From Chelatococcus sp. YT9 (GTDB lineage Bacteria > Pseudomonadota > Alphaproteobacteria > Rhizobiales > Beijerinckiaceae), in assembly GCF_018398315.1 (NCBI RefSeq), contig NZ_JAHBRW010000001.1:1546001-1610000 (forward strand): DNA of 64,000 nucleotides. The letters are read 5' to 3'. How positions within the stretch are numbered: position 1 is the stretch's first letter; each line of letters begins with the position of its first letter. This document shows, piece by piece, positions 16,307 to 26,389 of this stretch. The notes below the pieces were generated by a model. The model was not told the origin of the DNA. It saw only the letters and a list, made by a program, of their open reading frames with translations, and did not search any database. The position numbers and the translations under genes were made by a program.

Positions 16307-17301
16307 AACATGCTGGGCAGGATACGGTTCGGCGGCTTGTGCCCATCGAGAAAGGCACGAATATTGACCATGACCTTGTCGCCCATGTCGATACGCCCTT
16401 CAAGCGTGGCCGACCCCATATGCGGCAGCAGCACCACCTTGTTGGCCTTGGCGAGGCGCAGCAGCCGCGGGTTGACCGCCGGATGATGCTGAAACACGTC
16501 GAGACCAGCGCCATGCAGCTCATTGGCTTCGAGCATGGCGATGAGGGCGGCCTCATCGATGATCTCACCACGCGCCGTGTTGATGATGACCGCGTCAGGC
16601 TTCATCAGCTTCAGGCGGCGCGCTGACAATAGATGGTAGGTCGCCGGCGTATGAGGACAGTGGATCGAGACAATGTCCATCCGCGCCAGCATACGGTCGA
16701 GGCTCGACCAATAGGTTGCGTCCAGCGCCGTCTCGGTATCTCCCGGCAGCCGGCGCCTGTTGTGATAGTTGATCGAAAGCCCGAAGGCGCGGGCTCGGGC
16801 AGCAAGGGCCTGGCCGATCCGCCCCATGCCAACGATGCCGAGGCGCTTGCCGGTGATGCGCCGCCCGAGCATCCAGGTCGGAGACCACCCAGCCCAAGGC
16901 TCTTCGTTCGGGATGATCCGGGCGCCCTCCGGCAATCGGCGGACCACCGCGAGCATGAGGGCCATGGTCATGTCGGCGGTGTCCGCCGTGAGAACACCGG
17001 GGGTATTGGTCACGGTGATGCCGCGCGCCGTCGCCGCTTCGACATCGATGTGGTCCACGCCGTTGCCGAAATTGGCAATGAGACGCAATTGCTCGCCGGC
17101 TTCGGCGAGAACGCCCTCATCGATCCGGTCGGTGATCGTGGGTACGAGAACTTCGGCCGTCTTCATCGCGGTGATCAGGTCGGTGCGCGAGAATGGCTGG
17201 TCGGTACCATTGAGCTGGACCGAAAACAGCTCGCGCATTCGCGCTTCGACCGGCTCCGGCAGACGGCGTGTAACGACGACGAGAGGCTGTGGCTTGCTCA
17301 T
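16303..17301 (-). CDS. D-2-hydroxyacid dehydrogenase with altered catalytic Glu
   Basis: A 332-residue protein of the D-isomer-specific 2-hydroxyacid dehydrogenase family, closest in pattern to glyoxylate/hydroxypyruvate reductases (GhrB/GyaR). Present are NFGNGVDHID, the NAD(P) loop GIVGMGRIG (155-163), catalytic Arg244 in NTARGE and His294 in LLPHMGSAT. The usual DVFExEP motif reads DVFQHHP, putting His273 where the catalytic Glu belongs. The start at 17301 drops an unlikely 23-residue leader. It overlaps the EI24/CysZ-like gene by GTGA. Confidence 0.88.
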   Translation of the reverse strand: MSKPQPLVVVTRRLPEPVEARMRELFSVQLNGTDQPFSRTDLITAMKTAEVLVPTITDRIDEGVLAEAGEQLRLIANFGNGVDHIDVEAATARGITVTNTPGVLTADTADMTMALMLAVVRRLPEGARIIPNEEPWAGWSPTWMLGRRITGKRLGIVGMGRIGQALAARARAFGLSINYHNRRRLPGDTETALDATYWSSLDRMLARMDIVSIHCPHTPATYHLLSARRLKLMKPDAVIINTARGEIIDEAALIAMLEANELHGAGLDVFQHHPAVNPRLLRLAKANKVVLLPHMGSATLEGRIDMGDKVMVNIRAFLDGHKPPNRILPSML

Positions 17302-17673
17302 CTTCTGGATCTCGGCCTCAGAGCGAATCCAACTTGGACTGAATCGCCCGATACAATGAAAGTCAGGCAATTGCTCGTATTTTTAGGCGGCGCAAGTCCG
17401 CAGCAGACGGATTTGCTCTAGCGGAACGGCAACCAGGTCGCAAGAGAGCGAAGCTGCGGGCGGCCGTCAAGTCGCGGCTGTGGCGCAGCGGCCTGCGCGG
17501 TTGCGCGGGCTGGTTCTGTGGAAATTGACACGGCGTGCCGGTGGGTGATGATGCATCGCAGACCCATTAGGCTGCCGTTAACGCATAACGCCACAGATTG
17601 GCGGGGCTCGTGCGTTTGCCGCATGTCTCGACCATCCCGATGTTACCTGCACCGATTTCAGACTGAGAAGACG
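17302..17673. other. Divergent intergenic region
   Basis: A 372-bp gap between the dehydrogenase gene and the SH3-domain gene, which should hold promoters for both. No gene, RNA or clear inverted repeat seen. Confidence 0.45.
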
Positions 17674-18318
17674 ATGCTGATCCAATCTGCGAACGTGATA
17701 CGCCTCGCCTGCCTTCTGATGGTTGCCGCAGTACCGATTGTTGCCATTGTGACTCACGGGACCCAGGACGCCCGGGCGGCCAGCAGCGTGCCGGCCGGAA
17801 AACCCGCCGCCAGCGCATCAGAGAGTGTCAAAGCCGAGAGCATGCAGGTGGCCGCTGCTCCCGCGCAGCCAGCGACGCCTGTCGGCACGGTGAGCGGCCT
17901 GCCCGTTCCCCGTTACGTCAGCCTGAAATCTGATCGGGTAAATCTACGGGAAGGTCCCTCCAAGGATCATCGCGTCACCTGGGTTTTCCAGCGCGCCGGA
18001 TTGCCGGTGGAAGTGACGGCCGAGTTCGAGACATGGCGTCGCATCCGTGATTCAGAAGGTGCTGAGGGTTGGGTCCTGCATAGCCTGTTGTCCGGACGCC
18101 GGACCGCGCTCGTCGCACCTTGGGAAAAGGGTCAGACCTTCGACATGCGCGATCAAACCGATGCAAATTCGCCGGTCACCGCGAGGCTCCAGGCGGGGGT
18201 CATCGCCAACGTACGCTCCTGCGACGGCACGTGGTGCAGTGTGATGGTGCGCGACGTCGCGGGCTATATGAAGCAGGACCGCCTATGGGGCGTTTATCCG
18301 CACGAACAGGTCAAGTGA
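17674..18318 (+). CDS. Secreted SH3-domain protein
   Basis: A 214-residue periplasmic protein. The signal peptide (about residues 1-35, ending DARA) is followed by an Ala/Pro-rich linker. Two bacterial SH3 repeats come next: SDRVNLREGPSKDHRVTWVF to GWVLHSLLSGRR, and a second one from TFDMRDQTDANSPV to GYMKQDRLWGVYP. Such domains bind peptidoglycan or peptides in the envelope. GAGAAG precedes the ATG at 17674; an upstream in-frame start would place 52 odd residues before the signal peptide. Confidence 0.82.
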   Translation: MLIQSANVIRLACLLMVAAVPIVAIVTHGTQDARAASSVPAGKPAASASESVKAESMQVAAAPAQPATPVGTVSGLPVPRYVSLKSDRVNLREGPSKDHRVTWVFQRAGLPVEVTAEFETWRRIRDSEGAEGWVLHSLLSGRRTALVAPWEKGQTFDMRDQTDANSPVTARLQAGVIANVRSCDGTWCSVMVRDVAGYMKQDRLWGVYPHEQVK

Positions 18319-18423
18319 CGGGAAGCACCCGACGCCGAGGTGGTGCGCCGCAGAAAGCCTTGACGCACCGGATATTCTGAAGATCCGAACCTTTCGCCTC
18401 AATCCATTGACCGGTACGCTTCC

Positions 18424-19818
18424 CTACCAGGATGGGCGTCGGCGATGGGCAACATGTTCCAGCGCGCTCAGAAAACTCGGGGCCCAGCCCGCGATGTCTG
18501 TGGTCTCGAGCCGATCCCACATCGATTGCCAACGTTGCCGCCGCTCTTCCAGCGGCATCGCGAGAGCCTGGCTCAACGCGTTGGCGGTGCCGTCCATATC
18601 ATAAGGATTGACCACCAACGCACCGTCGAGAACGCTGGCGGCGCCGGCGAAGCGCGAGATCACGAGGACGCCGGGATCCTCCGGGTCCTGTGCCGCGACA
18701 TATTCCTTGGCGACGAGATTCATGCCATCGCGAAGAGGCGTGACCACCCCGACCTTGGCGACGCGATAGAGACCGGCGAGCTCAAGCCGCGTATGCGACC
18801 TGTTGACGTAACGTATGGGCGTCCAGTTGGCTTCGCCGTAACGCCCGTTGATGCGCCCGGCGGTTTCACCGAGAGCACGCTGCATGGCCGCGTATTCCGG
18901 GATGTCGCCCCGGCTCCTGGGCGTGATCTGCAGGAAGGTGACATGACCACGCCACTCCGGTGCTGTTTCCAGCATCCGCTCGAAGGCATCAAGCCGCTGC
19001 GTCAGTCCTTTGGAGTAGTCGAGACGGTCGACGCCCATCAGCATGGGCCGGCCATTCAGGCTCTCCGCAACCTCGGTGACAAAGCGCGAACGGCTGGCGC
19101 GCTTCGCCATTTTGGCAAAGCCGAGCCTGTCGATGCCGACGGGATAGACCCCTGTCCGCAGCTCGCGTCCGGCGACTGAAAACACATGGTCCTTGCGCGC
19201 GAAGGCTCCGAGTTCCTCGACAAGGTAACGGCCGAAATTGACCGCGTCACGCTCCGTCTGAAAACCGACGAGGTCGCAGGCTGTGAGCGCATGGCCGATC
19301 TCGATGTGGTTCGGCAGTGCGAGGAAGATATCGGGCGAGGGCCACGGAATATGCTGGAAATAGCCGATGCGGTTGTTGACGCCACGCGCTCGTAAAGCCT
19401 CCGCGAGCGGGATGAGATGATAGTCGTGGATCCAGATGAGATCGTCCGGATCGATGTGCTTGATCAGGAGATCGGCGAAATAGCTGTTCACCCGCCGGTA
19501 GCCCGCAAGGTCTCGCCGCGCGAATTCAGTTAGGTCCAGCCGGTAATGCAGCAGCGGCCATAAGGTACGGTTCGCGAAGCCGTTGTAATATTCGCCGAAA
19601 TCCTCGCTGGAGAGATCGCAGAGGGCATAGGTGATCTTGCCATGCTCCACGAGCGTCGCGTCGGATTGCGGCGCTCCGATCTTGCCACTCCAGCCGAACC
19701 ACAGGCCTCCTCTGTCGGCGAGGACATCGTTGAGCGCCACGGCCAGTCCACCTGCGGCGACCCCGCTTTTCTTCGTGGGAACACCGACACGGTTGGAAAC
19801 GACCACCAGCTTGCTCAA
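18424..19818 (-). CDS. otsA: Trehalose-6-phosphate synthase
   Basis: A 464-residue GT20 enzyme that joins UDP-glucose and glucose 6-phosphate to trehalose 6-phosphate in the cytoplasm. Signatures in order are [67 protein letters not shown] and [14 protein letters not shown]. It is the last gene of an otsB-GH15-otsA unit; its ATG overlaps the stop of the GH15 gene by four bases. Trehalose gives protection against osmotic and desiccation stress. Confidence 0.97.
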   Translation of the reverse strand: MSKLVVVSNRVGVPTKKSGVAAGGLAVALNDVLADRGGLWFGWSGKIGAPQSDATLVEHGKITYALCDLSSEDFGEYYNGFANRTLWPLLHYRLDLTEFARRDLAGYRRVNSYFADLLIKHIDPDDLIWIHDYHLIPLAEALRARGVNNRIGYFQHIPWPSPDIFLALPNHIEIGHALTACDLVGFQTERDAVNFGRYLVEELGAFARKDHVFSVAGRELRTGVYPVGIDRLGFAKMAKRASRSRFVTEVAESLNGRPMLMGVDRLDYSKGLTQRLDAFERMLETAPEWRGHVTFLQITPRSRGDIPEYAAMQRALGETAGRINGRYGEANWTPIRYVNRSHTRLELAGLYRVAKVGVVTPLRDGMNLVAKEYVAAQDPEDPGVLVISRFAGAASVLDGALVVNPYDMDGTANALSQALAMPLEERRQRWQSMWDRLETTDIAGWAPSFLSALEHVAHRRRPSW

Positions 19819-21653
19819 AAGGCCTCCTCCCAGGATCGCGACAGTGACAAGGCGGCGTGGATCAGCCCCACCATGGAATAAGTCTGGGGGAAGTTACCCC
19901 AAAGCTCACCCGTCTCGACATGAATGCCTTCGGAGAGAAGGCCGAGACTATTACGGCGGCCGAGCACGTGCTTGAACAATTCCCGCGCTTCCGCCCCACG
20001 GCCAATCTTGGCCAAAGCTTCAATATACCACAGCGTACAGATCGTGAAGGCCGTCTCAGGCTTTCCGAAATCATCCTCTCCGGCATAACGGAAGAGATGA
20101 TTGCCGCGCTTGAGGCGCTTACCGATCAATTCCACTGTTGAACGGAAACGCGGATCATCCGCCCGTACCAAGCCGATGTCCGCCAGGAGTAGCAAGGCTG
20201 CATCAACATCCGTGCCACCGAATGACGAAACGAAGCTTTGCAGTTCCTCGTTCCATGCTTCCGCAAAAATTCTTGAGCGCAGCCGGTCGGCATGCTCGCG
20301 CCAATACGTTGCGCGATCGGTGAGTTCGAGCTTCAGTGCGATACGCGCAAGGCGGTCACAGGCGGCCCAGCACATGGCGGCCGAATGGGTATGGACGCTC
20401 GACAGCGTTCGGTATTCCCACAAGCCGGCATCGGGTTCGTTCCAGAGAATAGCCGCGCGTTCGCCCAGGGCCTCGAGACGATAGAACAGATCAAGATCAC
20501 CCCGCACATCCAGCCGTTCGTCGAAGAAGCACTGGGATATCGCCAGGATCACGGAACCATAGCCGTCGTTCTGCCGCTGCAGATAGGCAGCGTTGCCGCG
20601 GCGGACAGGCCCGTATCCGCGGTACCCCGGCAGCGCTTCGAGCGTATATTCGTCGATTTTGGCTTCGAACTGCAGTCCGAACAGAGGCTGCAGCTCCCGA
20701 TCCGCGCTGCGGGCCACCACATTGGCGACATAGCTAATGAAGTCTTCCATCGTCTTGGTCACGCCGAGACGATTGAGCGCGCGAACCGTGAAGAATGAGT
20801 CGCGAAGCCAGCAGTAACGGTAATCCCAGGTACGGCCACTCGTGCCGTATTCCGGGATAGAGGTGGTGAGGGCCGCAACGATGCCCCCGGTTTCCTCGTA
20901 GGCGCAAAGCTTCAGCGTGATCGCCGCGCGAATGACCACGTCCTGCCATTCGTAGGGAATCGCGAGATAGCGTACCCATTCCCGCCAGTATTGCGTCGTT
21001 TCCTCGAGGAAATGACGAAAGACCGCGCTGGGGGCTTCGTTCAGCGTTTCATCGGAGCCGAGCACGAAAGTGAGAGGCCTGTCGAGGACGAAAGCCACCT
21101 CGTCCAGGATGAGGCCTGGCGAGGCATCCGTCGTCAGCCGCAGCGTCTGCTCCCCAAGGCGGTAGCGGATGTGGTTCGAACCCCGCGTGATTTCCGGAGC
21201 GACCTGGCCAAAATCCGCGCGCGGTTTGATGCGGATCGTCACCTGTGGCGTACCGACCACCGGCTCGATCTGGCGCATGAGCATGGCAGGCCTGAAGATA
21301 CGCCCGCTGAATTTAAAGCGGGGCGCGAAATCGATCACGCGAACACGCGCACCGTCGGCTGTCTCGATGAGTGTTTCAAGAATCGCGGTATTCGGAAGAT
21401 AGCGTCGCTCAGTCTTGACGACATTCTCGATGTCGATCGCAAAGGCGCCATCGCCTTTATCGATACTGCCGAGCAGGGCGTGAAAGACGGGATCACCGTC
21501 AAGCCGGGGGTAGCAGCACCATACGATGCTTGCCTTGTCATCGATCAGTGCCGCGAGTGCGCTGTTGCCGATCACGCCAAGATCAAGATTCCCAGCCACA
21601 GGTTCGGTGCCCGCAGCCACATGGGCAGGCTCGCTCAGTTCCTCTGATATCAT
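19815..21653 (-). CDS. Glycoside hydrolase family 15 protein
   Basis: A 612-residue GH15 (alpha/alpha)6-barrel protein of the glucoamylase/trehalase group. The N-terminal beta-sandwich (about residues 20-220) has LGVIGNSALAALID and WCCYPRLDGDPVFHALL. The catalytic barrel shows TWDYRYCWLRDSFF and the late acidic segment YAGEDDFGKPETAFTICTLWY. It sits between otsB and otsA with ATGA overlaps at both ends, so it is made together with the trehalose enzymes. It may be a trehalase or act on a related alpha-glucan; the sequence does not decide. Confidence 0.93.
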   Translation of the reverse strand: MISEELSEPAHVAAGTEPVAGNLDLGVIGNSALAALIDDKASIVWCCYPRLDGDPVFHALLGSIDKGDGAFAIDIENVVKTERRYLPNTAILETLIETADGARVRVIDFAPRFKFSGRIFRPAMLMRQIEPVVGTPQVTIRIKPRADFGQVAPEITRGSNHIRYRLGEQTLRLTTDASPGLILDEVAFVLDRPLTFVLGSDETLNEAPSAVFRHFLEETTQYWREWVRYLAIPYEWQDVVIRAAITLKLCAYEETGGIVAALTTSIPEYGTSGRTWDYRYCWLRDSFFTVRALNRLGVTKTMEDFISYVANVVARSADRELQPLFGLQFEAKIDEYTLEALPGYRGYGPVRRGNAAYLQRQNDGYGSVILAISQCFFDERLDVRGDLDLFYRLEALGERAAILWNEPDAGLWEYRTLSSVHTHSAAMCWAACDRLARIALKLELTDRATYWREHADRLRSRIFAEAWNEELQSFVSSFGGTDVDAALLLLADIGLVRADDPRFRSTVELIGKRLKRGNHLFRYAGEDDFGKPETAFTICTLWYIEALAKIGRGAEARELFKHVLGRRNSLGLLSEGIHVETGELWGNFPQTYSMVGLIHAALSLSRSWEEAF

Positions 21654-22465
21654 GCAATCGCTCCGACCGGCTCCAGATTCTCGGCGCCGGCCAGAGCGAT
21701 GAATTTCCGAACGCTAGCGGGGTTGGGAAGGGACAGGTTCGCGCCCGCCTCCTCCGCTGGCCGGCCAATAACAACCGCGACGCCACCCTTCTCGCGCGCG
21801 GCCGCAAAGGCGTCCTCATCCGTTCGGTCATCGCCGAAGAACACAGGCAGGCGACCGGCAAAAGGCTCCTCACGCATGAAGGCCATCAGCGCGGAGCCTT
21901 TGTGGGCACCTGTCGTGCGCAGCTCGACGACAGCCTTGCCCGGCAACACGTCGAGCATTCCATCGCTTCCCTCAGCAAGACGGGTCAATAGCCGCTTCAC
22001 TGGAAGGCGCTGCTCGGGCGCAGCGCGATAGTGCAAAGCGATGGAGAGATCCTTATCCTCGACGAGGACGCCCGTCATGTCGTCGAGCGCCGCCATGATC
22101 GTCGCGCGCGCTGCTTCGAGCATCGGTGGCGCTCCGATCCGCTGCAGCACGCCACTGGCATCTCGCCGCTCGAGGCCGTGCAACCCCCCGATCGGAGTCA
22201 CCGCATTCTCGAAGCGCCCGTCGAGCCATTCAATGGATCGCCCGCTCAAGAGGGCAAGCGCATCGCCGTACCGGTGAGATAGGCGACGCAGGCCATCCGG
22301 CAGGTCTCGGGGAACCTCGACGGCATCGGGTGACATGGCAATCTCGATCAGCGTGCCGTCGACATCGAAAAAGAGGGCGTAGTCCGCCGGACGCTCGACG
22401 ATTGTCTTCAGCAGCGACGAGGCCGCAACAGAATCGTCGTCTGTTCTATTGACTCGAGACACCAT
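21650..22465 (-). CDS. otsB: Trehalose-6-phosphate phosphatase
   Basis: A 271-residue HAD-type phosphatase that removes phosphate from trehalose 6-phosphate. Key motifs are LFFDVDGTLIEI, LSGRSIEWLDGR, GLHGLERRD, PGKAVVELR and FFGDDRTDEDAFAAA. The ATG at 22465 with GGAAAG upstream is preferred to a TTG at 22519 that lies against the end of irr. It is the first gene of the trehalose operon and its stop overlaps the GH15 start. Confidence 0.95.
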   Translation of the reverse strand: MVSRVNRTDDDSVAASSLLKTIVERPADYALFFDVDGTLIEIAMSPDAVEVPRDLPDGLRRLSHRYGDALALLSGRSIEWLDGRFENAVTPIGGLHGLERRDASGVLQRIGAPPMLEAARATIMAALDDMTGVLVEDKDLSIALHYRAAPEQRLPVKRLLTRLAEGSDGMLDVLPGKAVVELRTTGAHKGSALMAFMREEPFAGRLPVFFGDDRTDEDAFAAAREKGGVAVVIGRPAEEAGANLSLPNPASVRKFIALAGAENLEPVGAIA

Positions 22466-22515
22466 ACTCTTTCCAGCTCCATCCGGGCCGGCTCCGGCCT
22501 CAGAAGCGTGAAAAA

Positions 22516-23019
22516 TCAAGCCTTCCGGCGCAAGCGAACGATGACGTCCACGCGCGCGACCTCCATGCCGGGAGGTGGCTCGGGAAGATCACTGACCGCG
22601 ACTGCGGGCGCCGGGATATCCAAGAGCGTGTCATCCCCTTCGAGAAAGAAGTGGTGATGGTCGGACACGTTGGTATCGAAATATGTCTTCGATCCATCAA
22701 CGGCAAGTTCCCGCAGGAGGCCAGCCTCGGTGAACTGGTGGAGAGTGTTATAGACGGTTGCCAGGGACACAGGCACACGCGCCAGCGTCGCCTCCTCATA
22801 GAGCATTTCGGCTGAAACATGCCGATCGCCCTTGGCGAAGAGGAGCCAGCCCAACGAGATGCGTTGGCGGGTGGGACGCAGGCCTGCCTTGCGCAAATGC
22901 TCACGCAGGTCGTGGACGGGGCAGCCGTGGCGCGGCGACGGTTCGGCGAAAGTCCCGTTGGCGCGCTGCGAAGTCTCTGTCGAATCGCGCGCTACGCGGA
23001 CCTGTACGGTCTCCGTCAT
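22516..23019 (-). CDS. irr: Iron response regulator Irr (Fur family)
   Basis: A 167-residue winged-helix regulator of iron and heme genes. The DNA-binding domain contains LRPTRQRISLGWLLF and VSLATVYNTLHQF, and the dimer domain holds the HHH motif at residues 121-123. A Cys-Pro in GCPV (32-35) resembles the heme regulatory motif of Bradyrhizobium Irr, through which heme triggers degradation. The position facing fabA, fabB and fabI is the arrangement I know from other Hyphomicrobiales. It lies upstream of the trehalose operon on the same strand, with a 50-bp gap to otsB. Confidence 0.9.
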   Translation of the reverse strand: MTETVQVRVARDSTETSQRANGTFAEPSPRHGCPVHDLREHLRKAGLRPTRQRISLGWLLFAKGDRHVSAEMLYEEATLARVPVSLATVYNTLHQFTEAGLLRELAVDGSKTYFDTNVSDHHHFFLEGDDTLLDIPAPAVAVSDLPEPPPGMEVARVDVIVRLRRKA

Positions 23020-23371
23020 CGTTCCACTTTCCAGATCTCAAGGGCCAATTGTCTCTATCACCTTATAACAATAAGAACTTTAGGCTTTCGCCGCAACCCG
23101 CGCGCCCCGCGGCGGGCCGATCAAATGTCCGGCAGACGTTGGCCTTGCCGATGCTACATCGGCCTTGCCACGTCATTCGCGCACAATGACATTCTGCGCT
23201 GGACAGCCGGGGGGACGGCCCGTTGCGGGAGCGGTGATTGAGCATCCTGCGCTAAAACGCTGCAGCCCCGCTTTCGGCCATCAAGGCTGTATGTTACGAC
23301 ATCGTTGAATGAGCCGGCGCAGAACGAGCCAGCCAAACGTGACGAAATGATGAAGAGGTTGCCTGAAGGAT
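23020..23371. promoter_or_regulatory. irr-fabA divergent promoter region
   Basis: A 352-bp region carrying the promoters of irr and the fab genes. At 23062-23075 there is CTTAT-aaca-ATAAG, a small inverted repeat about 45 bp before the irr start and overlapping a possible TATAAG -10 element on the minus strand. That makes it a plausible operator for self-control or for another metal regulator. No textbook iron control element was found. Confidence 0.4.
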
Positions 23372-23896
23372 ATGGAGCGGCAGTCCAGTTTTAATTACGA
23401 AGAGCTTCTGGCTTGCGGCCGCGGCGAGATGTTCGGCCCTGGCAATGCCCAGTTGCCTCTGCCGCCGATGCTGATGTTCGATCGGATCTCGGAAATCGCC
23501 GAAACCGGCGGGGCTTCGGGGAAGGGCTTGGTGCGGGCTGAGCTGGACGTCAGGCCGGACCTCTGGTTTTTCCCATGCCATTTCAAGGGTGATCCTGTCA
23601 TGCCGGGCTGCCTTGGGCTTGATGCTCTCTGGCAGCTCCTTGGCTTCTATCTCGGCTGGCTCGGAGCGCCGGGGCGGGGACGGGCGCTGGGTGTGGGCGA
23701 GGTGAAATTCGTCGACCAGGTCCTGCCGACCGTGAAAAAGGTCGTCTACGGAATCGACCTGAAGCGCGTTTTTCGTTCCAAGCTGGTTCTCGGCATCGCC
23801 GATGGCTGGCTGGAGGCGGACGGCAAGCGCATCTATCTCGCGCAGGATCTGCGTGTCGGATTGTTCCAGGTCCAGGCAGACGCACAGGGCGGCTGA
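23372..23896 (+). CDS. fabA: 3-hydroxydecanoyl-ACP dehydratase/isomerase
   Basis: A 174-residue hot-dog enzyme of the anaerobic unsaturated fatty acid pathway. It dehydrates 3-hydroxydecanoyl-ACP and isomerises the product to the cis-3 form. The active-site His70 and Asp84 lie in [17 protein letters not shown], at the same numbers as in E. coli FabA. It leads a three-gene set with fabB and fabI on the plus strand. Confidence 0.97.
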   Translation: MERQSSFNYEELLACGRGEMFGPGNAQLPLPPMLMFDRISEIAETGGASGKGLVRAELDVRPDLWFFPCHFKGDPVMPGCLGLDALWQLLGFYLGWLGAPGRGRALGVGEVKFVDQVLPTVKKVVYGIDLKRVFRSKLVLGIADGWLEADGKRIYLAQDLRVGLFQVQADAQGG

Positions 23897-24017
23897 TCGT
23901 GTCACGCGCGCCGCGTCGTAGTCAGTCGAGAGAAGAGACTGGACTTGACGGCGCCGAGTGGCCATATCGCGGGGCAGAAATGGCCGCGAGGTCGAAGGCA
24001 AGGCAGAGGATATTGCG

Positions 24018-25235
24018 ATGAAACGCGTTGTGGTGACGGGGATGGGCATCGTCTCGTCCATCGGCAACAACACGCAGGAGGTGCTTGCATCGCTGCGCGA
24101 GGCACGCTCCGGCATCGTCTTTGCAGACGACTACGCCAAACTGGGCTTCCGCTGCCAGGTCCATGGCGCCCCCACGATGGATCCCGCCGAGGTGGTGGAT
24201 CGGCGCGCCATGCGCTTCCTTGGTGAAGGGGCGGCCTGGAACCACGTGGCCATGGAACAGGCGATCCACGATTCCGGACTGGAGCCGGATGAGGTCTCCA
24301 ACATCCGCACTGGCATCATCATGGGCTCTGGCGGCCCGTCGACGCGCACGCTCGTGGAAGCAGCCGATACGGCCCGGAGCAAGGGTCCGAAGCGGATCGG
24401 CCCGTTCGCCGTGCCCAAGGCCATGTCCTCAACGGCTTCCGCGACGCTCGCGACCTGGTTCAAGATCAAGGGCGTCAACTATTCGATCTCGTCGGCCTGC
24501 GCCACCTCGAACCACTGCATCGGTAACGCCTACGAGACCATCCAGATGGGCAAGCAGGACGTGATCTTCGCGGGTGGCTGCGAGGAGCTCGACTGGAGCC
24601 TGTCGATGCTGTTCGACGCCATGGGCGCCATGTCGTCGAAGTACAATGATCGTCCACAGGTCGCGTCACGCGCCTACGACAAGAACCGCGACGGCTTCGT
24701 CATTGCCGGTGGGGCTGGGGTGCTGGTGCTCGAGGAGCTCGAGCATGCGAGGGCCCGCGGCGCCAAGATTTACAGCGAAATCGTTGGTTACGGCGCAACG
24801 TCCGATGGTTACGACATGGTCGCGCCCTCCGGTGAGGGCGCGGTGCGCTGCATGCGCATGGCCCTGGAAAACGTGAAGGTGCCGGTCGACTACATCAATC
24901 CGCACGCCACCTCGACGCCGGTCGGCGACGAGAAGGAGATCGAAGCGATTCGCGAGGTGTTCGGCGACAAATGCCCCCCTATCTCGGCGACCAAGTCCCT
25001 CACCGGTCACTCCCTCGGCGCGACGGGGGTCCAGGAGGCGATCTATTCGCTTCTCATGATGAACAACGGCTTCATCTGCGAAAGCGCCAATATCGAGGAA
25101 ATCGACCCGCTCTTTGCCGACATGCCCATAGTCCGCAACCGGATCGACGATGCGAAGCTTGGCTGCGTACTGTCGAACTCGTTCGGTTTTGGGGGCACCA
25201 ACGCGACGATCGTCATGAAGCATGTCGATCTCTGA
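24018..25235 (+). CDS. fabB: 3-oxoacyl-ACP synthase I
   Basis: A 405-residue condensing enzyme that elongates acyl-ACP and is essential for carrying the FabA product into unsaturated fatty acids. The catalytic Cys lies in [10 protein letters not shown], and the two His lie in [11 protein letters not shown] and [11 protein letters not shown]. The start at 24018 ([10 protein letters not shown]) has GAGG 8 bases upstream; an earlier in-frame start adds 20 unlikely residues. 121 bp follow fabA. Confidence 0.97.
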   Translation: MKRVVVTGMGIVSSIGNNTQEVLASLREARSGIVFADDYAKLGFRCQVHGAPTMDPAEVVDRRAMRFLGEGAAWNHVAMEQAIHDSGLEPDEVSNIRTGIIMGSGGPSTRTLVEAADTARSKGPKRIGPFAVPKAMSSTASATLATWFKIKGVNYSISSACATSNHCIGNAYETIQMGKQDVIFAGGCEELDWSLSMLFDAMGAMSSKYNDRPQVASRAYDKNRDGFVIAGGAGVLVLEELEHARARGAKIYSEIVGYGATSDGYDMVAPSGEGAVRCMRMALENVKVPVDYINPHATSTPVGDEKEIEAIREVFGDKCPPISATKSLTGHSLGATGVQEAIYSLLMMNNGFICESANIEEIDPLFADMPIVRNRIDDAKLGCVLSNSFGFGGTNATIVMKHVDL

Positions 25236-25523
25236 CGCTGAGTGACGCCGTGTATCGTTCTCAGCGTACGGCGTATGTGGATTTCGGAACTTTGCCGTGC
25301 GGTTTGCCTGGCGAGGGCACGGCACCTGTGGACATCGGTTTTCAGATCAAGATTAGAGAGCGGCAGGTGGCGTAATATCAGCGCGCCGCCGCACTTGTCA
25401 TGCGTATCTGGGCTTAATTCCCGCCGTGGTCGCACGCGATGTGATCAGCTGCGGATAGCCATCATGAACTGGCTGCCTCAAGGCTGCCACGGATAACCCT
25501 ACTCGGTAGCAAGGACGTCAGGA

Positions 25524-26381
25524 ATGGTCACCACGGGACTGATGCAGGGGAAACGCGGTCTCGTGATGGGCGTTGCGAACGACCATTCCATTGCGTGGGG
25601 CATCGCCAAGGCCCTGAGCGACCATGGCGCTGAGCTAGCCTTCACCTATCAAGGCGATGCGCTCCGCAAACGCGTGGCTCCGCTCGCGGAATCGGTCGGG
25701 TCCTCGCTTGTGTTGCCCTGCGATGTCGAGGATCTTGCATCCGTGGACGGGTTGTTTGCGACCCTCCAGGAGAATTGGGGTGCGCTCGATTTTGTCGTTC
25801 ACGCGATTGCCTTTTCCGACAAATCGGAGCTCAAGGGGCGTTATGCGGACACTTCGCGTGAGAATTTCTCGCGCACCATGCTGATTTCCTGTTTCTCCTT
25901 CACGGAGATCGCCAAGCGTGCCGCGGCGCTGATGCCGAAAGGCGGCTCACTGCTTACCTTGACCTACGGCGGGTCGACCCGCGTGATGCCGAATTACAAC
26001 GTCATGGGTGTTGCAAAGGCAGCGCTCGAAGCGGGCGTGCGCTACCTCGCCGGGGATTTCGGGGCCGAGGGGATTCGCGTCAATGCCATATCGGCGGGGC
26101 CGGTGCGAACCTTGGCGGGCGCGGGCATCACCGACGCCCGGTTGATGTTCAACTATCAGCGGGCGCATGCGCCGCTTCGCCGCACTGTGACCATCGAAGA
26201 GATCGGAGGTGCGGCCGTATATCTCCTCTCAGACCTGTCGACCGGGGTGACCGGCGAGATCCATTATGTGGATTCCGGCTATAACATTATCTCCATGCCT
26301 CGGCCGGAAGTGCTTAAGGCGCAGGAGGTCGCGGAAACCGTGGCCGAGGCGGTGGCTGGCGAGACGATAAAGGCGGACTGA
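25524..26381 (+). CDS. fabI: Enoyl-ACP reductase (NADH)
   Basis: A 285-residue SDR-like enzyme that reduces the trans-2 double bond in the last step of each fatty acid elongation cycle, and the target of triclosan. Evidence is GVANDHSIAWGIAKAL near the N-terminus and the catalytic set Tyr148, Tyr158 and Lys165 in TYGGSTRVMPNYNVMGVAK. AGGA precedes the ATG. The 288-bp gap after fabB could hold its own promoter. It is convergent with the AEC transporter gene after 8 bp. Confidence 0.96.
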   Translation: MVTTGLMQGKRGLVMGVANDHSIAWGIAKALSDHGAELAFTYQGDALRKRVAPLAESVGSSLVLPCDVEDLASVDGLFATLQENWGALDFVVHAIAFSDKSELKGRYADTSRENFSRTMLISCFSFTEIAKRAAALMPKGGSLLTLTYGGSTRVMPNYNVMGVAKAALEAGVRYLAGDFGAEGIRVNAISAGPVRTLAGAGITDARLMFNYQRAHAPLRRTVTIEEIGGAAVYLLSDLSTGVTGEIHYVDSGYNIISMPRPEVLKAQEVAETVAEAVAGETIKAD

Positions 26382-26389
26382 GCCTTCCA

